Assembly (NCBI RefSeq): GCF_000829375.1
Contig: NZ_AP014624.1
Location: 2,604,001 to 2,668,000 of the forward strand
Source: Chryseobacterium sp. StRB126
GTDB lineage: Bacteria > Bacteroidota > Bacteroidia > Flavobacteriales > Weeksellaceae
Direction of reading: 5' to 3'
DNA length: 64,000 nucleotides
Position numbers and translations under genes: made by a program. Shown here one piece after another: positions 52,597 to 59,809 of the stretch. How positions within the stretch are numbered: position 1 is the stretch's first letter; every line of letters begins with the position of its first letter. The notes beneath the pieces are model-generated. The model had not been told where the DNA came from and did no database searches. It saw only the letters and a program-made list of their open reading frames with translations.

Positions 52597-53286
52597 CTAA
52601 AGAAATTGTAAGATCTCATTAATAGCTTTTAATTCCATAAAATGTTCATGTTCCAGGTTAATATCATGCTGTTCATGGCTCCATGTAATATGATAAGGAA
52701 TATGAGCGGCTGATCCGCCAATTTCCAAAACAGGTAAAACATCCGATTTAATGGAGTTTCCAAGCATCAGAAAGTTTTCCGGTTGGCAGTCAAGATGTTT
52801 TAGCAGTTTTTTATAATCATTTTCCTTTTTATCACTCATAATTTCGATATGATGGAAATAGTCCTGTAATCCAGAATTTTTTAGTTTACGTTCCTGATCC
52901 AGCAAATCTCCTTTTGTAGCTACTACAAGCCTGTATTTTCCTTTTAAACTTTCAAGTGTTTCTGTAACTCCATCTAAAAGCTCAATCGGTTTTTGAAGGA
53001 GTTCCTGCCCCAGTTCAATAGCTTTATTAACCAATTGTAAAGAGGCTGTATTATTTGAAACTCTTCCAATAGTCTCAATCATACAAAGCATAAATCCTTT
53101 TACTCCATATCCGTATAAATGAAGATTCTTCATTTCTGTTTTAAAAAGCTCCTGAGATACGGAATGATGGGGAAGATAGTCTTCAAGCAATGCGCAGAAT
53201 TCCTTTTCTGCTTCCTGAAAATAAGGTTCGTTAATCCAAAGGGTATCATCTGCGTCAAAAGCTATGGTTGTGATGTGATTATTCAT
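52597..53286 (-). CDS. HAD-superfamily hydrolase
   Basis: The 229-residue protein has HAD motif I FDADDTLW (residues 9-16), a C1-type cap, motif II ATKGD, motif III lysine in KKENDYKKLLKHL and motif IV GNSIKSD. The layout matches haloacid dehalogenase or phosphoglycolate-phosphatase-like enzymes. The substrate is unknown. It is divergent from a Crp/Fnr regulator 75 bases away. Confidence 0.85.
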   Translation of the reverse strand: MNNHITTIAFDADDTLWINEPYFQEAEKEFCALLEDYLPHHSVSQELFKTEMKNLHLYGYGVKGFMLCMIETIGRVSNNTASLQLVNKAIELGQELLQKPIELLDGVTETLESLKGKYRLVVATKGDLLDQERKLKNSGLQDYFHHIEIMSDKKENDYKKLLKHLDCQPENFLMLGNSIKSDVLPVLEIGGSAAHIPYHITWSHEQHDINLEHEHFMELKAINEILQFL

Positions 53287-53361
53287 TTTAGTTTTGTAAA
53301 TTTCTGCTTCAAATTTCTATATAAAAAACAAATCAGCAAAGGACAATTGTCCCGGAGACCT

Positions 53362-53922
53362 ATGTTAAGAACAAATCAGTCATTTTTAAGCCATATTGAA
53401 AGGCTTTATCGTGAACAAGCCGGAGAAAATATTATTCTGGAATCATTTTGTAAAGAGCAGAAATTATTGATTCAGGATCACTCTGTATCTAAGGTTATGC
53501 TGATTAAAGATGGGATTACAAAATGCTACTTTGAGGAAGAAAATGGGAAAGAATATATCATTGAATTTCTAGGGAGCGGTGAAATCCTCGGTGAAGTGGA
53601 ACTGATTAAGAGCATCCCTTGTCTGTGTGGTATTGAAGCATTAACGGATGTTGTGACTTATACCATAAGTCTACCCTATTTTAATGAATTGATTCAAAAA
53701 GATCTTATCCTGAATAATTTATTGTTAAACTCCTTTGCAGAGCGCATTATCAATACCTCAAGCAGAGCCTCCTATCAGCAGCTTTATACGGTAGAACATA
53801 CGCTTACACAGTTGCTTAAAATGCAGTCGAAACAGAATATTCAGATTTCCAAAGAAGATATGGCTGCATACCTCGGAATTACAGTAAGAAGCTTAAATAG
53901 AATCCTGAAGGATCTAAAATAA
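53362..53922 (+). CDS. Crp/Fnr-family transcriptional regulator (2)
   Basis: With the start at 53362 (MLRTNQSFLSHIERLYREQ) the 186-residue protein is a compact Crp/Fnr regulator: a beta-roll (IQDHSVSKVMLIKDGITKCYFEEENGKEYIIEFLGSGEILGEVELI) and a C-terminal helix-turn-helix (ISKEDMAAYLGITVRSLNRILKDLK). A longer frame from 53119 has 81 extra residues of antisense HAD sequence and is rejected. GSGEILGEVELI resembles the phosphate-binding cassette of cAMP binders, but the Arg of that cassette is absent. It is the likely regulator of the divergent HAD gene or of itself. Confidence 0.85.
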   Translation: MLRTNQSFLSHIERLYREQAGENIILESFCKEQKLLIQDHSVSKVMLIKDGITKCYFEEENGKEYIIEFLGSGEILGEVELIKSIPCLCGIEALTDVVTYTISLPYFNELIQKDLILNNLLLNSFAERIINTSSRASYQQLYTVEHTLTQLLKMQSKQNIQISKEDMAAYLGITVRSLNRILKDLK

Positions 53923-54328
53923 AAGTTGTTGGAAAATGCAAGGGCGCAAAGGTTTTAAACCAGTTTTATGTATGTTTTTAAGGCGTATTAGAATCGAAGA
54001 TTCTCAGTAAGGAAAATACGTTTTCAAGCGGTATTTCTTTAAAAAAGATGGATGTTTATATTATTCGTGCATTTGTGGCCATAATATATGCAGTATTCAA
54101 TTTTATCGAGGATAAAATCTTTGCACCTTAAAAAATTTCCAATATCAAATTTTTTTGGGCCTTTGCGTATTTCAAAAAAAAATATTTTGTTTTATTCTGT
54201 AAGATGTGTGTTTTTTTGATGGGTGATTATGGTTTTTTTTGTTTTAGAATTGAATTTTCGATCAAAATTGATAGGGGTATTTTTGAAATTTATTATTTTT
54301 GTACCGTAAATATTGAATATAATAACCC
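53923..54328. other. Gene-free region with degenerate repeat words
   Basis: About 400 bases without a supportable gene. CAAGGGCGCAAAGG (53940-53953) is partly echoed by GGCCTTTGCGTATTT (54159-54173) in inverted orientation, a repeat-like arrangement around 200 bases. The GNAT gene promoter lies at the right end. Confidence 0.45.
54268..54301 (+). promoter_or_regulatory. Promoter of the GNAT acetyltransferase gene
   Basis: A -33 TTG (54268-54270) and a -7 TATTTTTG (54294-54301) with 23 bases between, at the upper end of the allowed spacing. The ATG at 54329 is 27 bases on. Confidence 0.5.
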
Positions 54329-54832
54329 ATGGGAAATATACAATTCAGAAATGCCGAATTAGCCGATTTAAATAAAATTGTAGCCATTTACAACTCAACC
54401 ATTGCTTCAAGAATGGTAACGGCAGATGTAGAAGAAGTTTCCGTAGAAAGCAAGATACAATGGTTTAACGAGCATAATTCTGAGACCAGACCCCTTTGGA
54501 TAGTAGAAGATCTTGATGGACAGATTGTAGGATGGGTAAGCTTCAGTTCATTCCATGAAAGATCTGCTTACAGTGGAACCGTGGAAGTGAGTATTTATCT
54601 GGATGAAAGCTGCAGAGGAAAAGGGTATGGCAAAACCATTCTTCAGTATTGTATTGACAATGCCGGGAAATTTGGAATAAATAACCTGGTTGCCCTTATT
54701 TTCCTTCACAATGAACCAAGTTTAAAGCTGTTCAGGCACTTTGGATTTGAAGATTGGGGAACACTTCCAGATGTAGCTGTTTTGGATGGTATTGAGAGAA
54801 GCCTGAAGATTTTAGGGAGAAGAATTCAATAA
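54329..54832 (+). CDS. GNAT-family N-acetyltransferase (phosphinothricin-acetyltransferase-like)
   Basis: The 167-residue protein has the GNAT fold with IQFRNAELADLNKIVAIYNSTIASRMVT at the start (like the Pat/Bar group), VEVSIYLDESCRGKGYGKTILQYCI (acetyl-CoA pyrophosphate loop RGKGYG, about residues 95-100) and HNEPSLKLFRHFGFEDWG near the C-terminus. It probably acetylates a small amine or amino-acid analogue; resistance to phosphinothricin-like compounds is possible, not shown. Confidence 0.88.
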   Translation: MGNIQFRNAELADLNKIVAIYNSTIASRMVTADVEEVSVESKIQWFNEHNSETRPLWIVEDLDGQIVGWVSFSSFHERSAYSGTVEVSIYLDESCRGKGYGKTILQYCIDNAGKFGINNLVALIFLHNEPSLKLFRHFGFEDWGTLPDVAVLDGIERSLKILGRRIQ

Positions 54833-54839
54833 AAATATA

Positions 54840-54868
54840 AAAGGTTATCTTATTTTAGGGTAACCTTT
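54840..54868 (+). terminator. Terminator after the GNAT gene
   Basis: An 8-bp stem (AAAGGTTA at 54840-54847 with TAACCTTT at 54861-54868) is followed by TTCTTTGG. It lies 8 bases past the stop codon. Confidence 0.7.
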
Positions 54869-54960
54869 TTCTTTGGTGTTGCATAAAAGTTTCTCGCAGA
54901 TTTAGTGGATTACGCAGATATTTATTGCGGATATTAGATTTGTATAAAATTCAATAGGGG

Positions 54961-55018
54961 TGGGCTTTAGCCCATTCATCATAAAAGGTTTTCCTGCCAT
55001 TGGCTTTAGCCAAAACTT
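54961..55018 (+). repeat. REP-like double hairpin, copy C
   Basis: TGGGCTTTAGCCCA (54961-54974) and TTGGCTTTAGCCAA (55000-55013), followed by AACTTA. The first hairpin is the same as in copy A, the second as in copy B, so the three copies share modules. It lies between the GNAT gene and the convergent MATE gene. Confidence 0.75.
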
Positions 55019-55078
55019 ATTTAGAAGACAATGAAACCATTTCTATATTTTTTGCATTAATAATCCGTGGGAAAAATA

Positions 55079-55106
55079 AAAGGCTGCTTCAATTGAAGCA
55101 GCCTTT
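55079..55106 (-). terminator. Terminator of the MATE gene
   Basis: AAAGGCTGCTTC (55079-55090) pairs with GAAGCAGCCTTT (55095-55106), a perfect 12-bp stem with a 4-base loop, followed on the minus strand by TATTTTTC. It lies just past the stop codon. Confidence 0.8.
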
Positions 55107-55112
55107 AGTATA

Positions 55113-56474
55113 TTATGCATTCTGCTTAATTCGCTTAGCGGACATATTCAGGAATCGTTTAACAAGGAATACGGCTGAAACCGTTAATCCTAGTCCAAGA
55201 GCGATCCACATTCCGAAAGCTCCCATTTCCAATGTTACACAGAAGAAATATCCTAAAGGAATGGTAATCACCCAATAGGCAATGAAAGTATAAATAGACG
55301 GGATTTTTACATCCTGTAAACCTCTCAACATACCTAAGGCTGTTACCTGAATTCCATCAGAAAGCTGGAATAAAGCGGCGATAATCATCAGTTTTGATGC
55401 TAGGGTGATTACTTCAACTTCTTCTTTTTTAGTGAAGAAAGTAGGCAATATATTTCTACCTAAAATAAAAAACAATCCACAGATACACATAAAGATAAAA
55501 GCAATCTTTAAGTTATTGATTCCTACTTTTCTCAATTCAACGAAGTTCTGTTCACCCAGTTTTCTTCCAATCATCACCGTAGAAGCCACACTGAATCCAA
55601 CGCAAAGGTTGAACGTAAATGAAGCCATACTCAAAGCGATCTGGTGAGAAGCAATATCATGAGCAGAAATTAATCCGCAGATGAATGCTGCACCGGCAAA
55701 AGCAGTTACTTCAAAGAACATTTGTAAAGCTGTAGGTAATCCTAATCTTACCATTTTATCAAACATAGCCTTAGAAAAGTCTTGTACTTTCAAAGAAAAA
55801 TCTTTGATATAACGTCTCGTTCTTTTTTCCTTCAACAAAACAAAATAAAGGAAAACCACCATAAAAATTCTGGAAATTAAGGTGGCTAAAGCAGAACCTT
55901 GTACTCCCATTGGAGGAATTCCCCAAAGCCCTTTGATGAATACGTAGTTTAGGGCAATATTGATGATGTTAGCAATAATGGTAGCCTTGGTAACTCCAAT
56001 GGTGTAGGATAAGCCTTCTGAAACTTCACGAAGCGTCTGGAAGGCCATAATGGGAATCATACTGACCACCATAATACTTAAAAAGCCTATTGTATCAGGA
56101 ATGATTTTCTCTGGCTGCCCGGAATGATAGAGTAGAGGCATTACTGCAAATAATACCAGCATCAGGATCATTCCCACAGCCATATTGATGATAAAACCAT
56201 GACTGAACACAGAATTAATAGTAGCATGATCCTCCTTTGAGTGTGCTTCTGAAACCAATGGCGGTATGGCAAATGAAAATCCAAGAGCCAATACAAATAT
56301 GGAGAAGAACACCGCATTCCCTAAAGAAACAGAGGCTAATGCATCCGCCCCTAAGAGTTTCCCGACAATGATATTGTCAAATAAATTCACTGAAACTTGC
56401 CCTACCTGGGTGAGCATCACAGGCAGAGCCAAAGTCAGGCATTCTTTTGTGTAGTTTTTGTTTAAAAAATTCAT
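55113..56474 (-). CDS. MATE-family multidrug efflux transporter
   Basis: The 453-residue inner-membrane protein has about 12 helices and typical MATE blocks: LPVMLTQVGQVSVNLFDNIIVGKLLGADALASVSLGNAVFF in the first half and the pseudo-repeat LGLPTALQMFFEVTAFAGAAFICGLISAHDIASHQIALSMASFTF in the second. It belongs to the NorM branch and should exchange drugs for Na+ or H+. It is monocistronic. Confidence 0.92.
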   Translation of the reverse strand: MNFLNKNYTKECLTLALPVMLTQVGQVSVNLFDNIIVGKLLGADALASVSLGNAVFFSIFVLALGFSFAIPPLVSEAHSKEDHATINSVFSHGFIINMAVGMILMLVLFAVMPLLYHSGQPEKIIPDTIGFLSIMVVSMIPIMAFQTLREVSEGLSYTIGVTKATIIANIINIALNYVFIKGLWGIPPMGVQGSALATLISRIFMVVFLYFVLLKEKRTRRYIKDFSLKVQDFSKAMFDKMVRLGLPTALQMFFEVTAFAGAAFICGLISAHDIASHQIALSMASFTFNLCVGFSVASTVMIGRKLGEQNFVELRKVGINNLKIAFIFMCICGLFFILGRNILPTFFTKKEEVEVITLASKLMIIAALFQLSDGIQVTALGMLRGLQDVKIPSIYTFIAYWVITIPLGYFFCVTLEMGAFGMWIALGLGLTVSAVFLVKRFLNMSAKRIKQNA

Positions 56475-56519
56475 AATATTTTAAGATTCATATAGTTTAT
56501 TATTCATATAGTCCAAAAA

Positions 56520-56549
56520 AAAATTTGCAGTAGTTGTACTGCAAATTTT
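56520..56549 (-). terminator. Terminator of the sigma-54 activator gene
   Basis: A perfect 13-bp stem (AAAATTTGCAGTA at 56520-56532 with its complement at 56537-56549, loop GTTG) is followed on the minus strand by TTTTTTGGACTA. It lies 24 bases past the stop codon at 56574 and ends in front of the MATE gene. Confidence 0.8.
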
Positions 56550-56573
56550 TATAATATTGTAATAATAGTTGTA

Positions 56574-57758
56574 TTATTTCCTTACAAAACTTGCAACGTC
56601 ACTTTCAGAAACAGTATTTCCACCAAGAATAATCAATCTTTCCACAACATTTCTTAACTCCCTGATATTTCCAGTCCATGAAAGTGCTTTTAAAGCATCA
56701 ATAGCTTTATCATCAAACTTTTTCATAGCAGTACCATGCTCATCAGCAATCATACCTGAGAAATGTTCAACCAATAATTTGATATCATCTTTTCTGTCAT
56801 CCAATGGCGGAACGTAGATTTCAATTACAGAAAGTCTGTGGTAAAGGTCTTCTCTGAATTTACCTTCCTCAATCTCTTTCTGCATATTTTTGTTGGTTGC
56901 TGCAATTACTCTTACATCAACTTTTATTTCTTTATCACTTCCTACAGGAGATACTTTGCTTTCCTGAAGAGCTCTCAATACTTTGGCCTGAGCGATAAGG
57001 CTCATATCTCCAATCTCGTCAAGGAAGATTGTTCCTCCGTTAGCTTGCTCAAATTTTCCCTGCTTATCTTTAATAGCACCTGTGAAAGAACCCTTTACGT
57101 GTCCGAAAAGCTCAGATTCAATAAGCTCAGAAGGAATTGCGGCACAGTTTACTTCTATCATAGGCCCTCTTGCGCGCTCACTTTGGTTGTGAATAGCATG
57201 AGCTACCAATTCTTTTCCGGCACCGTTTGGTCCTGTGATTAGAACTCTTGCGTCAGAAACAGCTACCTTTTCGATCATATCCTGAATCTTCTGCAGGGCA
57301 GGAGAAGTTCCGATCATCTGGTATTTTTTATTTACTTTTCTCTTTAACGTTTTATTTTCAGTCTGAAGATTTTTGTTTTCTTTCTTCAGAGTTTCTTTAA
57401 TCAAAGCATTTTTTACGCTGGTAATAAGCCTGTTGATGTCAATCGGCTTGGAAATAAAGTCGTATGCACCCTCTTTTAGACAGGAAACAGCAGAATCAAT
57501 GTCTGCGTGACCTGAAATCATGATAAAGGTAGTTTCAGGTTTTAATACGAGACTCTGCTTTAAAAGCTCGGTTCCTGAAAGTTTAGGCATTTTGATATCA
57601 GAAATCACCAATGCGAAATCTTCTTTTTCTACCTGTTTGTAACCTTCAAGGCCGTCTTCGGCGATAACAAATTCATAATCTGTGAGTTCGTCAGAAAGAA
57701 TACTGTGAAGTACTCCTGAGATTGCTTTTTCGTCTTCTACTATAAGGATTTTTTGCAT
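56574..57758 (-). CDS. Sigma-54-dependent response regulator (NtrC family) without DNA-binding domain
   Basis: The 394-residue protein has a receiver (residues 1-120, phosphoacceptor Asp54 in ISDIKMP), a linker rich in Lys/Asn (about 121-145) and an AAA+ sigma-54 activator domain (145-385) with Walker A GPNGAGKE (176-183), the sigma-54 contact loop GSFTGA (223-228, canonical GAFTGA) and RELRNVVERLIILGG. It ends at residue 394 with SESDVASFVRK, so the Fis-type helix-turn-helix present in NtrC (about 70 more residues) is missing. It may activate sigma-54 without bound enhancers, or recruit another DNA-binding protein. No histidine kinase is adjacent. Confidence 0.92.
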   Translation of the reverse strand: MQKILIVEDEKAISGVLHSILSDELTDYEFVIAEDGLEGYKQVEKEDFALVISDIKMPKLSGTELLKQSLVLKPETTFIMISGHADIDSAVSCLKEGAYDFISKPIDINRLITSVKNALIKETLKKENKNLQTENKTLKRKVNKKYQMIGTSPALQKIQDMIEKVAVSDARVLITGPNGAGKELVAHAIHNQSERARGPMIEVNCAAIPSELIESELFGHVKGSFTGAIKDKQGKFEQANGGTIFLDEIGDMSLIAQAKVLRALQESKVSPVGSDKEIKVDVRVIAATNKNMQKEIEEGKFREDLYHRLSVIEIYVPPLDDRKDDIKLLVEHFSGMIADEHGTAMKKFDDKAIDALKALSWTGNIRELRNVVERLIILGGNTVSESDVASFVRK

Positions 57759-57813
57759 AGTCGCAAATTTAGATTTTTTGTTTCAATTATTAGCAAAAAC
57801 TATACCTAAAATT

Positions 57814-58473
57814 CTATTGGGAATAGTCTCTTCTTCCGAAAATTGCAGATCCAACCCTCACAGAGTTAGCACCACATTCAATCGCAACAGGGAAATCGTC
57901 ACTCATTCCCATCGATAAGGTTTTTAAAGGTTTTAGTTGATTTAATTCATCAAAAATGGCCTTTAAAGTTAAAAATTCTTTTCTGATCTGGGGCTCATTA
58001 TCTGTAAAAGTAGCCATTCCCATTAAACCGGTAATTTCAATATGAGGGAAATTCCCATCAATATATTGTTGGAAAATAGCTTTCGCTTCTGAAATTTCAA
58101 GTCCGAATTTACTTTCTTCTGCGGCAATTTTTACCTGAAGCAACACTTTAATGGATCTGTTGTTTTTACCTGCTTCTTTATTGATTTCAGTCAATAGTTT
58201 TTCTGAATCTACACTTTGGATGGTATCTATGAATGGAGCAATATACTTTACTTTGTTTGTCTGCAGGTGTCCAATCAGATGCCATTGAATATCCTGAGGC
58301 AGGAGAGGAGCCTTTTCCATCAGTTCCTGAACCTTATTTTCTCCAAAGACTCTTTGTCCAAGATCATAAACCTCCTGAATAGCAGAAACCGGATGCGTTT
58401 TTGAAACGGCAACCAGTTGTGTACCGGAAGTGAGCTGATCCTGTATCGCTTTATAATTTTCTTTAATACTCAT
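57814..58473 (-). CDS. yggS: YggS-family pyridoxal-phosphate homeostasis protein
   Basis: The 219-residue protein is a single-domain alanine-racemase-like barrel that binds PLP without racemase activity. The PLP lysine is Lys25 in VAVSKTHP; further motifs are FGENKVQEL, WHLIGHLQTNKVKYI and MGMSDDFPVAIECGANSVRVGSAIFG at the C-terminus. YggS keeps PLP and amino-acid pools in balance. It lies 55 bases upstream of the sigma-54 activator gene on the same strand and may share a transcript with it. Confidence 0.93.
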   Translation of the reverse strand: MSIKENYKAIQDQLTSGTQLVAVSKTHPVSAIQEVYDLGQRVFGENKVQELMEKAPLLPQDIQWHLIGHLQTNKVKYIAPFIDTIQSVDSEKLLTEINKEAGKNNRSIKVLLQVKIAAEESKFGLEISEAKAIFQQYIDGNFPHIEITGLMGMATFTDNEPQIRKEFLTLKAIFDELNQLKPLKTLSMGMSDDFPVAIECGANSVRVGSAIFGRRDYSQ

Positions 58474-58550
58474 AAATGCAAATTTCTGAAATTTAGGCTA
58501 AGGTTCAAAGTTTAAACTTATAGAAAAAACAGATTTTTTCAATCCTTAAA

Positions 58551-59411
58551 CTAGTTCAGCACCTCATTAATTTTGGGATACTGAGAGATTTTTCTGAAAA
58601 CAAACTTGTTGCTTTTTTGCAGTTTTTCAATAAACAGATCCAATTCGTTGATGGAATCAGTATCTCTAAGATATTGGTCGTGAGTAAGGAAAACCAGGTG
58701 TCTTGAAGTTTTTTCAAGGTCGTTAAGGAAGATACTGTCTACTTTTTTAAGCATGGCTTCATGACTTCCTTTTAAGGTCATCTTATGGGTGGGTCTCCAT
58801 TCAAGATCCCAACCGATCACTTTATAACCTGCTCTTTTAAGACCATCTGCTGCGGCAGTAGAACTTTTGATATCAGTTACATTAATATTGTTAAGTCTCC
58901 AGATATTTCTTCCGGGAGTTCTTGCTATTTTGTCGTGAAGCTTCAGGCTGTCTTTGGCAATATCAAAATCACGTACCACTGCATCAGCACTTTTATAAAA
59001 GGCAGAGTACTTGTTATGAGCGTGGGTGAAGCTATGGTTAGCCAATTCAATAAGAGGACTTTCCTTTAAAAGCTTAAAATCATTTTTTTGTTTTGTACTT
59101 CCATAGGCATGTCTTCCTACTAAAAAAGCGGTGGCACATACATTTCTTTTGTCAAGAATCTTGAGAAGATTTTCTGTTCCCTGATTAGGGCCATCATCAA
59201 AGGTAAGGTAGATCACTCTTTTATCCGGATCTACACTCTCATCGTCCATTTTAGGGGCAGTTTCTGCGGCAGGATGTTCCTGTGAACTGGTGATTTCGTT
59301 CACATCATTTTTAAAATTACAGCTGTGTAATACTACTGAAGTTGCACTCATCAATGCAAACATCCCGAGAAAAGCCTTATTTGTTGACTTTCCCGCAAAA
59401 ATTTTTCTCAT
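58551..59411 (-). CDS. Lipoprotein polysaccharide deacetylase (NodB domain)
   Basis: The 286-residue protein is a lipoprotein (lipobox LHSC, Cys31). The NodB homology domain begins at VIYLTFDDGP (Asp72/Asp73 catalytic and metal-binding), continues with NHSFTH (His126, His130) and has RTPGRNIWR and LTHDQ. These are the metal-binding and catalytic motifs of the carbohydrate esterase 4 family. It deacetylates chitin- or peptidoglycan-like sugars in the envelope; the substrate is open. It is monocistronic. Confidence 0.9.
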   Translation of the reverse strand: MRKIFAGKSTNKAFLGMFALMSATSVVLHSCNFKNDVNEITSSQEHPAAETAPKMDDESVDPDKRVIYLTFDDGPNQGTENLLKILDKRNVCATAFLVGRHAYGSTKQKNDFKLLKESPLIELANHSFTHAHNKYSAFYKSADAVVRDFDIAKDSLKLHDKIARTPGRNIWRLNNINVTDIKSSTAAADGLKRAGYKVIGWDLEWRPTHKMTLKGSHEAMLKKVDSIFLNDLEKTSRHLVFLTHDQYLRDTDSINELDLFIEKLQKSNKFVFRKISQYPKINEVLN

Positions 59412-59756
59412 AAAGATAATTGGATTTTAAATTGTTAAAAATCGTTAAAAATAACTATTGAATGTTAACAAATTATATGCCATGCTTCTCTGTGTTTTCT
59501 GTTTTTAAGTTTATTTTAAGAACTTTATTTTAAAGCCTTTTTTTATTAAAGTACTGATTGTTAAGTTATGGTTTTGTTTTCTGTAAACCTTAACATTTAT
59601 AAATGGTAAAACGATAGTCTTTCTCTATTTTTATTGAAGTAACGATATTCTTCAATTGGTGGGGAATTAATTTTTAATTAATAAAATTTTAATATATACT
59701 GATTATTACTTTAGTCTGAAAACAGCTTTTCCGAAAAGTTTTGATATCTAAAAATA
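59412..59756. other. Gene-free A/T-rich region between a deacetylase gene and the P-type ATPase gene end
   Basis: About 345 bases, with no supportable gene and no obvious repeat apart from TTAATTTTTAATTAA-like symmetry near 59667-59681. It holds the divergent promoter area of the deacetylase gene. Confidence 0.45.
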
Positions 59757-59792
59757 AAAAGCCTTTTCATATCCTGAAATGAAAAGGCTTTT
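59757..59792 (-). terminator. Terminator of the P-type ATPase gene
   Basis: AAAAGCCTTTTCAT (59757-59770) and ATGAAAAGGCTTTT (59779-59792) form a perfect 14-bp stem with an 8-base loop, 18 bases past the stop codon of the ATPase gene. Confidence 0.85.
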
Positions 59793-59809
59793 ATGAATGT
59801 CTTAAAATA

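Noticed and set aside
53119..53361. 81-residue N-terminal extension of the second Crp/Fnr regulator
   Set aside because: It is antisense of the HAD gene and its promoter; the family start is at 53362.
56838..57242. 134-residue plus-strand frame inside the sigma-54 activator gene
   Set aside because: Antisense to conserved AAA+ motifs; cysteine- and serine-rich composition typical of antisense reading.
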